This document shows positions 29,198-38,188 of a stretch of DNA of 64,000 nucleotides, in pieces. The stretch is taken from the NCBI RefSeq assembly GCF_013410665.1, contig NZ_JACCFM010000001.1, positions 1,426,001 to 1,490,000 on the forward strand, read 5' to 3'. Made by a program: the position numbers and the translations under genes. Each line of letters starts with the position of its first letter. The stretch's first letter is position 1. Below the pieces are notes generated by a model. That model saw only the letters and a program-made list of their open reading frames with translations, was not told the DNA's origin and did not search any database. This DNA is from Leifsonia psychrotolerans (GTDB lineage: Bacteria; Actinomycetota; Actinomycetes; Actinomycetales; Microbacteriaceae).

Positions 29198-30112
29198 CTA
29201 GACCTTCAGATAACGCGAGATCGCAAAATTGGCTGAGATCGCCGCGAGAACGGCACCGAGCACCAGCAACATCGGAACCACGGCAAAAGCATCGTCGAGG
29301 CCGACCAGAGCGAACCCTTGCAACCGTGAGCCGAGATACCCCTGCACGAACCATTGCACCAGTCCGACAACCGCCCCGCCCGCCAGGATCGAGCCGAGCA
29401 GCGCGGCAAAGACTCCTTCGAGGATGAAGGGTGTCTGAATAAAACGGTTTGACGCACCGACGAGGCGCATGATTCCGAGCTCCCGACGTCGTGAGAACGC
29501 CGACAGCCGAATCGTCGTGGCGATCAGCAACACCGCCGCAACAAGCATCAGCGAGGCGATCCCGATGGCGGTGTAGCTCGCCACATTCAGAACCGAGAAG
29601 ATCTGGTCAAGATACTTGCGCTGATCCGCGACGTTCTCCACACCCGCGACGCCCGACAGGCTTTCGACAAGCACATCCGATTGAGACGGATCCTTCAGAT
29701 TCACCCAGAATGTTTGGTTCAACTGGTCAGGCGTGGCATAGTCGGCAACCGGGTTTCCGGCGAACTGCTTCTGAAAGTTCGAAAAGGCTTGCTCATGCGT
29801 CTCAAAGTAGAACTTATCGATGAACGGGGACAACGTTGGCGATTCCAACTGCTCCTTCACCGACGCGATCTGCTCCGCGCTCGCTTCGCCGGCCGTACAG
29901 GTCTCCCCCGTCGAATACGACGTGCACATATAGATACCGACCTGTGCTTTGTCGTACCAGTAATTCTTCATCTGACCGATCTGCATCTGGATCAGGATTG
30001 CCGCGCCCACAAAGGTGAGCGAGATGAAGGTCACAAGCACGACCGAAATAACCATCGAAACGTTGCGGCGCAGGCCGCTTGACGCTTCGGAGAGTACGAG
30101 TCCGAGTCTCAT
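29198..30112 (-). CDS. ftsX: Cell division protein FtsX
   Basis: 304 residues, normal size. One N-terminal membrane helix (about 22-45) is followed by an extracellular domain of about 120 residues and three C-terminal helices (175-200, 225-250, 275-298). With FtsE it forms an ABC-type complex that activates peptidoglycan hydrolases outside the cell. Its start overlaps the ftsE stop by four bases. Confidence 0.94.
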   Translation of the reverse strand: MRLGLVLSEASSGLRRNVSMVISVVLVTFISLTFVGAAILIQMQIGQMKNYWYDKAQVGIYMCTSYSTGETCTAGEASAEQIASVKEQLESPTLSPFIDKFYFETHEQAFSNFQKQFAGNPVADYATPDQLNQTFWVNLKDPSQSDVLVESLSGVAGVENVADQRKYLDQIFSVLNVASYTAIGIASLMLVAAVLLIATTIRLSAFSRRRELGIMRLVGASNRFIQTPFILEGVFAALLGSILAGGAVVGLVQWFVQGYLGSRLQGFALVGLDDAFAVVPMLLVLGAVLAAISANFAISRYLKV

Positions 30113-31440
30113 CGGGTAGGTCCTACAATCTGTTCCCCGGTCTGATCGGGGCTCGCACCCGGAGCTCGCAGTCCGAGTTTCTCGGCCAGGGTGAGCTGTT
30201 CGGTCACCTCGTGCTGGGTGACCGGAAACGCCGGCCTGGTCATGGAACGGCCGGACTCGTCGGGGAGGGTCGGCTCGGCACTCGGTACGTCGGCGGCAGC
30301 GGCCGGAACCGGCTGCTGGGCGGGCTTCGACAGTTGAGCCTGGGCGGCAACGGCCGCGAGGGCCGCCGCCTGAGCCTGCACCTGAAGCGCCTGCGCTTGT
30401 TGAGCCAATGACTGCGCATGAGCGAGTGCCTCGGCCTGGGCCTGAGCCTCGGCCTGCGCCTGAGCCTCGGCCAGGGCCTGGGCCTCGGCTCGCGCCTGCA
30501 ACTCGTGCTGCGCCTGGGCGAGCTCGGCCTGCTGCGCTTGTTCCGCGGCCATGTTCTCAGCCCAGCTGGCCGCGGCAGGAGCCTCTGCAGGAGCCGCTGC
30601 AGGAACGGCCACGGGGATCGGAATCGAGGGGTACGTGAGGGCTTCAGATGCCGCCTGCGCAATTGCTGCACTCACAACGACTGGTGCGAGGCCACCGTTG
30701 GCGAGTGCCGTGGCAGAAGCCGCCGCATCCGCCGCACTGACGATGGTATTGATTGCGGTCGTGGCGTAGCCACCCTGACGCTCATCACGAACGATCTGCC
30801 CACCGGACAACTCGATCACGCGACGCTTCATCTTGTCGACGATGCCGGCTTCATGTGTGGCCATGACGACGGTAGTTCCGGCCGCATTGATGCTGGCCAG
30901 CAGCGACATAATTCCAGCGCTTGTCGTCGGGTCAAGGTTTCCGGTCGGCTCGTCGGCCAGCAGAATCTGCGGTTTGTTCACGATGGCACGCGCAATCGCG
31001 ACACGCTGCTGCTCACCGCCCGAGAGCTCGTGCGGGAACCGGTGCGACTTTTCGGCCAGGCCGACCATCTGCAGGGTGTCGGGAACAGCTTCCTGAATGA
31101 ATCCGCGGGACTTGCCGATCACTTGCAGACTGAAGGCGACATTGTCGTAGACGGTCTTGTTCGGCAGCAAGCGAAAGTCTTGGAAGACGACTCCGAGGTT
31201 GCGCCGAAAATACGGCACCTTGCGATTGGAGATCGACCGCAAGTTCTGACCCAGCACGTGAATGCTGCCGCTTGTCGGCTTCTCCTCCTTCAACATCAGT
31301 CGAAGGCAGCTCGATTTTCCGGACCCGGAGGCGCCGACCAGGAACACAAACTCGCCGCGCAAAATTTCAACGTCGATGGAGTTCAGGGCCGGTCGGGTCG
31401 TCCCAGGGTATTGCTTAGTGATGTGATCAAAACGGATCAT
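30109..31440 (-). CDS. ftsE: Cell division ATPase FtsE with a long Ala/Gln-rich C-terminal extension
   Basis: 443 residues; typical FtsE is about 229. Residues 1-225 are a complete ATPase: [33 protein letters not shown], the signature [14 protein letters not shown], and Walker [14 protein letters not shown]. The remaining ~215 residues begin with an Ala-rich hydrophobic part, then about 90 residues dominated by A, Q and E ([20 protein letters not shown]). That stretch should form a long helix or coiled coil. A Pro-rich tail ends the protein. The ORF is continuous, so the tail is not an annotation artefact. ftsX follows with a four-base overlap. Confidence 0.93.
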   Translation of the reverse strand: MIRFDHITKQYPGTTRPALNSIDVEILRGEFVFLVGASGSGKSSCLRLMLKEEKPTSGSIHVLGQNLRSISNRKVPYFRRNLGVVFQDFRLLPNKTVYDNVAFSLQVIGKSRGFIQEAVPDTLQMVGLAEKSHRFPHELSGGEQQRVAIARAIVNKPQILLADEPTGNLDPTTSAGIMSLLASINAAGTTVVMATHEAGIVDKMKRRVIELSGGQIVRDERQGGYATTAINTIVSAADAAASATALANGGLAPVVVSAAIAQAASEALTYPSIPIPVAVPAAAPAEAPAAASWAENMAAEQAQQAELAQAQHELQARAEAQALAEAQAQAEAQAQAEALAHAQSLAQQAQALQVQAQAAALAAVAAQAQLSKPAQQPVPAAAADVPSAEPTLPDESGRSMTRPAFPVTQHEVTEQLTLAEKLGLRAPGASPDQTGEQIVGPTR

Positions 31441-31525
31441 GGCCTCTTGAGCCTAGGCACGCATCCGGGTTTTCCCACCGCGACATACCGCTGACGCGTG
31501 ACTCGCTGTAAAAACTGACTGAAAT

Positions 31526-32638
31526 TTAGTCTTTCGGAGACTGTTTGCGCCAGCGGATGCCGGCGGCGATGAAGCCGTCAAGGTCGCCATCGAACACATT
31601 CGACGGGTTGTTCACCTCGAACTCGGTGCGCAAGTCCTTGACCATTTGGTACGGAGCGAGCACGTAGCTGCGCATCTGGTCGCCCCAGCTCGCGGTGATC
31701 ACACCAGCCAGTTCTTTCTTCGTTGCGGCCTCGGCTTCGCGCTGCACAAGAAGCAAACGAGACTGCAGCACCCGCATGGCGGCTGCCCGGTTTTGAATCT
31801 GGCTCTTCTCGTTCTGGCAGCTCACCACGATGCCCGTCGGCAAGTGGGTGATGCGCACCGCGGAGTCGGTTGTGTTCACCGATTGGCCGCCGGGTCCGCT
31901 TGAACGGAACACGTCGACTCGAATGTCATTGTCAGGAATCTCGACAGATTCGGTCTGTTCGATCAGAGGAACAACTTCGACCGCCGCGAATGAGGTCTGG
32001 CGTTTGCCAGCCGAGTTGAAGGGACTCATCCGCACGAGGCGGTGGGTACCTGCCTCGACACTGAGCGTTCCGAAGGCGTAGGGCGCATCGACCTCGAATG
32101 TCGTCGACTTGATGCCGGCTTCTTCGGCATAACTCACGTCGAGAACGCTCGTGGAGTAGCCGTGCTGCTCGGCCCAACGCAGGTACATACGCATGAGCAT
32201 TTCGGCGAAGTCCGCCGCATCCACGCCGCCGGCACCGGCCCGAATGGTGATCACCGCGGGACGCGGGTCGAATTCGCCATTCAGCAGTGTCTGCACTTCG
32301 AGTTCACCGAGCACTTTCTGCACGCTTTTCAACTCGCTGGCTGCCTCATCGGCGGATTCGGGATCGCCCTGTCCGTCGAACGCCATCTCGACGAGCACGG
32401 CAAGGTCGTCGAGCCGCGTGTCGATGCTGGTCAATTTCGCAAGCTCCGCCTGACGATGACTGAGGGCACTGGTGACCTTCTGGGCACGCTCGGTGTCGTC
32501 CCAGAGGTCGGGAACGCCCGCTTGCTCACTCAGGTCGGCGATGTCGGCGCGGAGTCGATCGACGTCGATCACCGACCGGATGTCGCCAAACGTGGCCCGC
32601 AACGCGGCAATCTGCTCCGAGAAATCCTGCTCATCCAT
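31526..32638 (-). CDS. prfB: Peptide chain release factor 2
   Basis: 370 residues. The GGQ peptidyl-hydrolysis motif ([19 protein letters not shown]) is near residue 245, and the UGA-reading SPF tripeptide ([15 protein letters not shown]) is present about 40 residues earlier. The gene is read in a single frame and lacks the programmed +1 frameshift of many bacterial prfB genes. ftsE-ftsX follows 85 bp downstream on the same strand, an order common in actinobacteria. Confidence 0.95.
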   Translation of the reverse strand: MDEQDFSEQIAALRATFGDIRSVIDVDRLRADIADLSEQAGVPDLWDDTERAQKVTSALSHRQAELAKLTSIDTRLDDLAVLVEMAFDGQGDPESADEAASELKSVQKVLGELEVQTLLNGEFDPRPAVITIRAGAGGVDAADFAEMLMRMYLRWAEQHGYSTSVLDVSYAEEAGIKSTTFEVDAPYAFGTLSVEAGTHRLVRMSPFNSAGKRQTSFAAVEVVPLIEQTESVEIPDNDIRVDVFRSSGPGGQSVNTTDSAVRITHLPTGIVVSCQNEKSQIQNRAAAMRVLQSRLLLVQREAEAATKKELAGVITASWGDQMRSYVLAPYQMVKDLRTEFEVNNPSNVFDGDLDGFIAAGIRWRKQSPKD

Positions 32639-32681
32639 GTCTCGCCCAGCCTACCGGTCTGGCGTAGCATCGACACCGTCA

Positions 32682-33961
32682 TGAGTTCAGCCGAACGTCC
32701 ATTCACCCTCCGCTCCGTCGCCGTTGCAGCTTTTCTTCCCACGCTGCTCTTTTCGATCGGCGAAGGCTCCATCATTCCGCTGCTCCCCCTTGTCGCCCAT
32801 GACCTCGGTGCCTCACTCGCGATCGCGGGTGTCATCGCCGCCATGGTCATGGTCGGTGAACTGATCGGTGATATTCCGAGCGGATGGGTTGTGTCACGTA
32901 TCGGGGAACGTAACGCCATGATCAGCGCGTCTGTCCTCACCGTCGTCGCCGTACTCGTCTGCATCGCCGCCCCGAACCCGCTCGTACTGGGTATCGGTGT
33001 GTTCGTCATCGGCCTGGCCACAGCGGTCTTCGCACTTGCTCGGCACGCCTTCATGACCAGCTACGTTCCACTCGCCTACCGCGCCCGGGCGCTGTCAACG
33101 CTCGGCGGCATCTTTCGCGCCGGCTGGTTCGTCGGGCCATTCCTCTCGGCCGGCATCATCCAGCTCACGGGCGGCGTTCAGGGCGTCTTCTGGCTGTTTA
33201 TCGTCTGTTCTGCGGGAGCCGGCATCCTGCTGCTGTTCCTCACCGACCCAGAAAAGACCTTCGGCCCTGCGCAGTTGGCCGCCGCCCCGGACGGATCGAT
33301 GCACCATGCCGGGGCCGAGCTGGCCTCTGAAGAATCCGTGGGGCTGTTTCACTCGCTCTGGCTGCACCGCTCGGTTCTCGCACGACTCGGCACAGCGGCC
33401 GGGCTGGTCGGCGCCATGCGGGCGAGCCGGGTCGTGCTGCTCCCCCTCTGGGCCGTGAGCATCGGCCTGGATGCCCCCGCAATCGCGCTGATCATCGGCA
33501 TCGCCGGCGGACTCGACTTCGCCCTGTTCTATGCCAGCGGCCAGATCATGGATCGGTTCGGGCGCATCTGGACGGCGCTTCCTTCGATGATCGGACTCGC
33601 CAGCGGATTCCTCGTGCTTGCCTTCACCCACAATCTGCCAGACAACGCTTCCTGGTTTATCGGAGTGGCCCTGTTCTTGGCCCTGGCCAACGGGGTCGGC
33701 AGCGGCCTCCTGATGACGCTCGGTGCCGATCTCGCCCCTCGCCCCAACCCTGCCCAGTTCCTCGGCGCCTGGCGTTTCACCGGTGATGCCGGCAGCGCCG
33801 CAGCGCCCCTGCTCGTGGCCGGGCTCACCGCCGTCGCTTCGCTTTCAGTCGCCAGTGGCGTGGTGGGCGTGCTCGGTCTCGTCGGCGCCGTGTTGCTCGC
33901 GCGTTACATCCCACGCTATGCCCCTCACCGACGAGGGCCCCAGCAAAGTGCGATTCAATAA
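32682..33961 (+). CDS. MFS transporter
   Basis: 426 residues, 12 membrane segments. The loop motif between helices 2 and 3 (GDIPSGWVVSRIGERNAM) and a similar one in the second half (DFALFYASGQIMDRFGRIW) identify the major facilitator family, with drug/H+ antiporter-like spacing. The substrate is unknown. It diverges from prfB, and the pentapeptide-repeat gene begins four bases after its stop. Confidence 0.85.
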
Positions 33962-33965
33962 AGGG

Positions 33966-34613
33966 ATGCGTACCAAAGCCCCAACCATCGACCCCATTCA
34001 TCTCGACGGACTGACCGATGCCGATGGCCTCGACATTGACGCCGGCGCGAGCCGCGAGGCAGAGAGATACACCGGCGCCGAGTTGGGCGGGCGCGATCTC
34101 ACCGGCATTAGTTTCAGCGAGTGTGAGTTTCGCCAACTCTCCCTGAACGACACGAAGCTGCGCGGTGCATCCTTTTCGGAGTGCATCGTTACCGACCTGC
34201 ACGCCCCCGTCTTCAGCGTCCCTCGCTCGATCTGGCGCGATGTGCGCATCGAACACTCCCGGCTCGGCTCGGTGGAAGCCTACGAAGCCACTCTGCGCGG
34301 GGTACAGATCGACGGTTCAAAGCTCGACTTCGTCAATCTGCGCAGCGCCCACCTGACCGATGTGCTGCTGTCGAACTGCATCATCGAAGAGTTGGATCTC
34401 GGCGGCGCGACGATTCAGCGTTTGGAGCTGCGCGACTGCCGTATCGGCACCCTCGACGTGACAAACGCAAAGCTGAAAGATGTCGACCTGCGTTCAAGCG
34501 ATTTCAGTGCCATCCGCGGCATCGAAGGGCTGCGCGGGGCGACCATCGACGATGCCCAGCTCTCACAGCTGGCTCCCCTGCTCGCAGCGCATCTCGGCCT
34601 GCGCGTCGAGTAG
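33966..34613 (+). CDS. Pentapeptide-repeat protein
   Basis: 215 residues. After 45 acidic residues come repeats of the A(D/N)Lxx type (LNDTKLRGASFSECIVTDL, SKLDFVNLRSAHLTDVLLSN, LELRDCRIGTLDVTNAKLKD, VDLRSSDFSAI), which should fold as a right-handed four-sided helix. Some family members mimic DNA and protect gyrase; most have no known role. A GTG at 33948 would add six residues and overlap the MFS gene. Probably co-transcribed with it. Confidence 0.82.
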   Translation: MRTKAPTIDPIHLDGLTDADGLDIDAGASREAERYTGAELGGRDLTGISFSECEFRQLSLNDTKLRGASFSECIVTDLHAPVFSVPRSIWRDVRIEHSRLGSVEAYEATLRGVQIDGSKLDFVNLRSAHLTDVLLSNCIIEELDLGGATIQRLELRDCRIGTLDVTNAKLKDVDLRSSDFSAIRGIEGLRGATIDDAQLSQLAPLLAAHLGLRVE

Positions 34614-34623
34614 CAGCGCCCGG

Positions 34624-35508
34624 TTAGGTCAACGCCCCGGCCGTGCGTTCGAGATCTGTCGTGGGCTGATCCCGCTGAGTGGCAAGAGCCGCGCCCGCGG
34701 CGACACAGACGACGACGATCGCCACGATCTGCTGCACTTCGAATGACTCGCCCAGCACGAGTGCACCGAAGACCGCGGCAATTGCCGGGCCACAGCTGGT
34801 GATGATCGAGTACACGCGCGGAGTGATGCGGCGCAGAATATATGTGTCGAGCGTGTACGGGAAGGCGCTGGACAGCACGCCCACGGCGACGAGCAGCCCG
34901 ATTACTGCCCATGTGAGCGCCGACAGCTCGACCGTGATGAGCGCGACCGGCAGAATCAGAAGGAGGCTGACCACTCCAGCGATCGAGATGCCCTCGAGGC
35001 CGGGAAATGTGTGTGCAACACGTCGGGTGAGTAAAATGTAGGCCGCCCAGGCGCCCGCCGCAATCAGAGCGAAGACGATTCCGAGCAGGCTGATCTCGCC
35101 GCCGGTCCAGGTGAGCAAGACCACTCCGCCCGCCGCGAAGAGGGCGCACAGCACGTCGAGCAGGCGCCGCGAGGTGGCCAACGCGAGCGCGAACGGACCG
35201 AGAAATTCGATGGTGGCTGCGATACCCAGGCCCAACAGGTTGACCGACTCGTAGAACGCCAGATTCATCACGGCGAGTACGACGCCGAGCGCCAAGGCCG
35301 GCCAGATCAGACGCCAGCTGAAACTGGAACGTTTCGGGCGGTAGAACGGAAGCAGTGCGCAGAGCATGACACATTGACGGGCAGCAACGACGACGGGTGC
35401 GCCGACCAGAGGGATCACCAGACCGGCCAGTGACGATCCGAAATTGATGCTCACTTCGGTGGCGACTTGGGCGCCCGCCCCGATCATTCGGTCTTTCTGA
35501 GTCGTCAC
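34624..35508 (-). CDS. EamA/RhtA family transporter
   Basis: 294 residues from a GTG with AAGGAG four bases upstream. Ten hydrophobic segments form two EamA repeats (second around GIVFALIAAGAWAAYILLTRRVA). The closest known type is RhtA, which exports threonine and homoserine; the real substrate is unknown. It converges with the pentapeptide gene. Confidence 0.85.
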   Translation of the reverse strand: MTTQKDRMIGAGAQVATEVSINFGSSLAGLVIPLVGAPVVVAARQCVMLCALLPFYRPKRSSFSWRLIWPALALGVVLAVMNLAFYESVNLLGLGIAATIEFLGPFALALATSRRLLDVLCALFAAGGVVLLTWTGGEISLLGIVFALIAAGAWAAYILLTRRVAHTFPGLEGISIAGVVSLLLILPVALITVELSALTWAVIGLLVAVGVLSSAFPYTLDTYILRRITPRVYSIITSCGPAIAAVFGALVLGESFEVQQIVAIVVVCVAAGAALATQRDQPTTDLERTAGALT

Positions 35509-35558
35509 TCTTCTCCTTGCCGGCATCCGACACGGATACTGAACGAGCGTACCGGGCG

Positions 35559-35999
35559 TCAGCGGAAGATCGCTCGGGCCTCGGCCGTCACCTCGAGGGG
35601 AAGGCCTACCGGCAACACGAGCGTGAGTACCGGCGGGCGCCACGCTGAACGCAGCGTTACCGTGGCACTGTAGCCATCGAGCGACTCCGCCTGGGTCACC
35701 CTGAGCCCCTCAAATTGCGGGTGCGGTGCGACAGCGAGGAAGCCATCGACGGCCTGGCGAACACGGAGCGAGTCCAGCCGCGGACGCAGCTTTCCCTCCT
35801 CGATGGTCACTGCGCCCAGGTCAAAGGCCTCGGCCCCGGCGAGCGCCGCCGCGTCGGCCAGGCTGAACAGCCGTTTGCGCTCCAGGTAGAGCGAGGTGGC
35901 AGCGGTGAGTACGAGAATCAGCACGAGGGCGAGCATGCCGTAGAACACCGTCAGAATCAGAGTTGAACCGGTGTCGCCGCTGATGCGCCGCCTGGTCAC
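35559..35999 (-). CDS. TadG-like pilus assembly protein (Rv3660c/TadE-cluster type)
   Basis: 146 residues from a GTG that overlaps the preceding TadE-like gene by four bases. The N-terminus carries the TadG-like hydrophobic segment after a short basic stretch (GDTGSTLILTVFYGMLALVLILVLTAATSLYLERKR), then ADAAALAGAEAFDL, a typical start for proteins of Tad loci. The rest is a small extracytoplasmic domain. It is the last gene of the split tad operon. Confidence 0.75.
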   Translation of the reverse strand: MTRRRISGDTGSTLILTVFYGMLALVLILVLTAATSLYLERKRLFSLADAAALAGAEAFDLGAVTIEEGKLRPRLDSLRVRQAVDGFLAVAPHPQFEGLRVTQAESLDGYSATVTLRSAWRPPVLTLVLPVGLPLEVTAEARAIFR

Positions 36000-36469
36000 T
36001 GCGCGCCCCAGAATCGCGACACGGTGTGGCTGGCGCGTGCTTCGAGTGGGATGCGTGCGGTGTCGTGCAGCGAGAGCACGTCGGGAACCAGCGGTAGCGC
36101 AATGCTGATCCTCACTGTCACCCTCACGATTCCCTGCCGTTTCAAGCATCCGGCAACCGGATTGTCGCACTCGATTGTGATGGTTGAATCGTCAGCGTCG
36201 AGACCATAGTCGGCCAGTCCGAATTCGATAGCGCGCAGCGCCCGCGCGCGTGCCTCGGTCTCGTCCGGTGCTTGCACGAACACGCGCGCTGCGTGCCGCG
36301 CCGCTCCTTCAATGGCGAGCGCACCACTTTGGAGCGCCGAGAGCGTCACAACCAGGTAGACGAGGGGAACCAGAAGAATCATCCCGGCGGTGATGAACTC
36401 GAGTGATGCCGAGCCGCTCTCGCTGCCGGCCCGACGACAAGGCTCAGTCCAGACTTTCCACCGCAGCAT
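35996..36469 (-). CDS. TadE-like pseudopilin
   Basis: 157 residues. It has a short basic N-terminus, the TadE-type motif GSASLEFITAGMILLVPLVYLVVTLSALQSGALA with the conserved Glu, and an exported domain with a probable disulfide pair (CDNPVAGC). TadE-type proteins are minor pilins of the Tad system. It overlaps the previous gene by 26 bases and the next by four. Confidence 0.8.
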   Translation of the reverse strand: MLRWKVWTEPCRRAGSESGSASLEFITAGMILLVPLVYLVVTLSALQSGALAIEGAARHAARVFVQAPDETEARARALRAIEFGLADYGLDADDSTITIECDNPVAGCLKRQGIVRVTVRISIALPLVPDVLSLHDTARIPLEARASHTVSRFWGAQ

Positions 36470-36845
36470 GGCCCACCACCCTCACACCGCGGTCGAACCC
36501 GAGCAGGCCCAGGAGGGGAAGCGGAGCCCTGACCCGAACCTCGACGCTTGGGAAGCCGTATTGGGTGCCATAGGCGGCGGTAATGTGTGACGCGTAGACC
36601 GGTCCGATGGCCGATTCAATCAGGTCCCTGGTTCGTTCGGCCCCGTCGGACGGACCGTTCCCGGCGAGCGCCGCGTATCGGGCGCCCTCCGACGCGGCGT
36701 CGAGGAGTGTCGTACGCACATACAGCGCCAGCGCAAGCTGGATCACCGACAGTGTCAGGAGCGTCAACAACGCTGCGACGAGCACGAACTCGGCCACAGC
36801 CGAGCCCTCATCGTCGCCGACTGCCGTACGCCCGGCAAGAGTCAC
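36444..36845 (-). CDS. TadE-like pseudopilin
   Basis: 133 residues from a GTG overlapping the stop of the small pilin-like gene (GTGA). GSAVAEFVLVAALLTLLTLSVIQLALALYVRTTLLDAASEGARYAA is the characteristic TadE segment, with Glu at position five of the hydrophobic stretch as in prepilin-like substrates. Part of the split tad operon. Confidence 0.82.
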   Translation of the reverse strand: MTLAGRTAVGDDEGSAVAEFVLVAALLTLLTLSVIQLALALYVRTTLLDAASEGARYAALAGNGPSDGAERTRDLIESAIGPVYASHITAAYGTQYGFPSVEVRVRAPLPLLGLLGFDRGVRVVGHAAVESLD

Positions 36846-37021
36846 AACCCGGAGACCTTGTCGATCGCTTGTTTGAACACACCGCTCAGTGCCGGACCCG
36901 CCAGCGCCCAAATGATGATTACTAACCCGGCGGTCATCAGTGTGATCAACACCCAGCCCGGAACGTCGCCCGTGTCATCCGTCCATCCCCGTCTCATTCG
37001 ACGCCACCAGACCAACATCAT
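36842..37021 (-). CDS. Small pilin-like membrane protein of the Tad locus
   Basis: 59 residues, starting at the first of two adjacent ATG codons with AGAAGGAGACG directly upstream. A basic start (WWRRMRRGWTDDTGDVPGW) is followed by one membrane helix (VLITLMTAGLVIIIWALAG) and an amphipathic end. The position between tadC and the tadE genes is where actinobacterial tad loci carry their small pilin or DUF4244-type protein. It may be the structural pilin or a related subunit. Confidence 0.72.
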   Translation of the reverse strand: MMLVWWRRMRRGWTDDTGDVPGWVLITLMTAGLVIIIWALAGPALSGVFKQAIDKVSGL

Positions 37022-37054
37022 CGTCTCCTTCTCTCGTTGTGACTGCTTGTACGG

Positions 37055-37147
37055 TCAAAATCCGGTTTGAAGTACGTAGAGCCCCGGGTAGACGGCGAAA
37101 AGAATCGTCATCGGCAGGATCAGGAATACCAGGGGGACCATCATCGA
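37055..37147 (-). pseudogene. tadC: Severed 3' end of tadC
   Basis: The last 31 codons of tadC, without a start, reading SMMVPLVFLILPMTILFAVYPGLYVLQTGF and a stop. This is the final membrane helix and tail of a TadC protein. Its first five codons (TCG ATG ATG GTC CCC) are the same 15 bases found at 55400-55386 inside the larger tadC fragment. The two parts join in the same frame, so excision of the insert would restore the gene. Confidence 0.88.
37133..37147. repeat. Left attachment-site core (attL)
   Basis: GGGGACCATCATCGA, identical to 55386-55400. Left of it lies tadC 3' sequence; right of it lies element DNA. Bases beyond the 15 differ at both ends, as expected after serine-integrase recombination. 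Confidence 0.85.
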
Positions 37148-37229
37148 ATAAAGATGCTCCTAATGAAACTTCGGTCGGAGTTCAGAAACACGCGGCACTC
37201 CATCAGCGATGAGGGTCTTGCAGATTGTG

Positions 37230-38087
37230 CGGCCGACTGCGAGCAGCATCGGCGACGGGCCCCGAGCCCCGGCGCGTACTCGAAAGTGAACTTGACTGAG
37301 AATGGCTGCCGCTTCGGCCACATCGCTTGCCAAGCTCGGTGTCACCAATCTGGTAAGTCGCGTGAACCTCGTAGTCAGGTAGGTAAGTTGTCCCGAGCCC
37401 GCCAACAGCGCACCCGTCGATGGCCCCGATGGTCCCGTCGTTGGTGACGGCGACGCGGCGTGCACTCCGGCGCCGTCTACGCTCATGGCAGTTTCGTGGC
37501 GCGGACGGGCTGTGTGTACCTGACGGTCGCCTCAGCCGCCAACGGAGCTCTTGTCCGGCCATCGGCGGCGTCCGATTGACATCGACAGCAATAGTTTTGC
37601 GGTGCTGCCACCGGCACTCTAGCGACAACCCAATCGTCCAACATAACCGAGCCCTCCGGCATGGAATCCCTACCCACCAATCGGTGTGGGTCATAAGTGA
37701 CGTGGTCAATCCGTGCTTTGTTTCCGGAACCAATGACCGAGTAAGTCTCGACGGTGAAGGCCCCCTTGTCCTCGGGGCTGCCCACCTTGAATGGCACCAT
37801 CGCGCTGCCGTCTTAGCCCCACTCCATGCGTTGGGCCGCTCACGAAGGCTGGCCCGGTGCCAGCAGACAGCGCGCTCCGACAGCCGAACAGTTCGTCATC
37901 GGGCCGTGCAGCTTGCTCGCAGCGCCTACCGTCGCACCTCCACGCCACTGACCGGCAGTCGTCGACGAGGTCGGCTTGTCGGATAAGAACGCTCATCGCC
38001 ACACTCACAGTGGTTTTCCTTGCAGCCGCAATCACCGCACTCACACTTCGACCCAAGAGCACCACGTTGCTCATCCAGCGCTCAGCA
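37230..38087 (-). pseudogene. Decayed gene for an exported protein
   Basis: Coding-like segments appear in alternating minus-strand frames: an N-terminal hydrophobic part (SVSAVIAAARKTTVSVAMSV) near 38060, SDKPTSSTTAGQWRGGATVG, FVSGPTHGVG, MVPFKVGSPEDKGAFTVETY, then AIDGCAVGGLGTTYLPDYEV and FSVKFTFEYAPGLGA. No single frame covers them, so several frameshifts are needed. The original was perhaps a secreted or lipoprotein-like protein. It lies at the left end of the element. Confidence 0.5.
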
Positions 38088-38136
38088 CCTCTCAATATCC
38101 CTGCCCGTGTCCACATCCGGGTCTAGCCGTTAAACA

Positions 38137-38175
38137 CCTCTCGCCCAGCAGCCCGAAGACATACCGGGCGAGAGG
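38137..38175 (-). terminator. Hairpin after the Gly-rich surface protein gene
   Basis: CCTCTCGCCC (38137-38146) pairs with GGGCGAGAGG (38166-38175). It lies 14 bases downstream of the stop at 38189 and is followed on the minus strand by TGTTTAA. Confidence 0.55.
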
Positions 38176-38188
38176 GCGAAGCGGAGAA

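Noticed and set aside
31526..32638. Programmed frameshift in prfB
   Set aside because: The gene is one open frame; no CUUUGA slippery site.
32042..32681. N-terminal extension of the MFS frame over prfB
   Set aside because: The open frame merely continues antisense through prfB; the MFS protein starts at 32682.
37133..37147. The idea that the shared 15 bases are a chance match
   Set aside because: They fall at the same codons in both tadC fragments and rejoining restores the frame and a normal TadC C-terminus.
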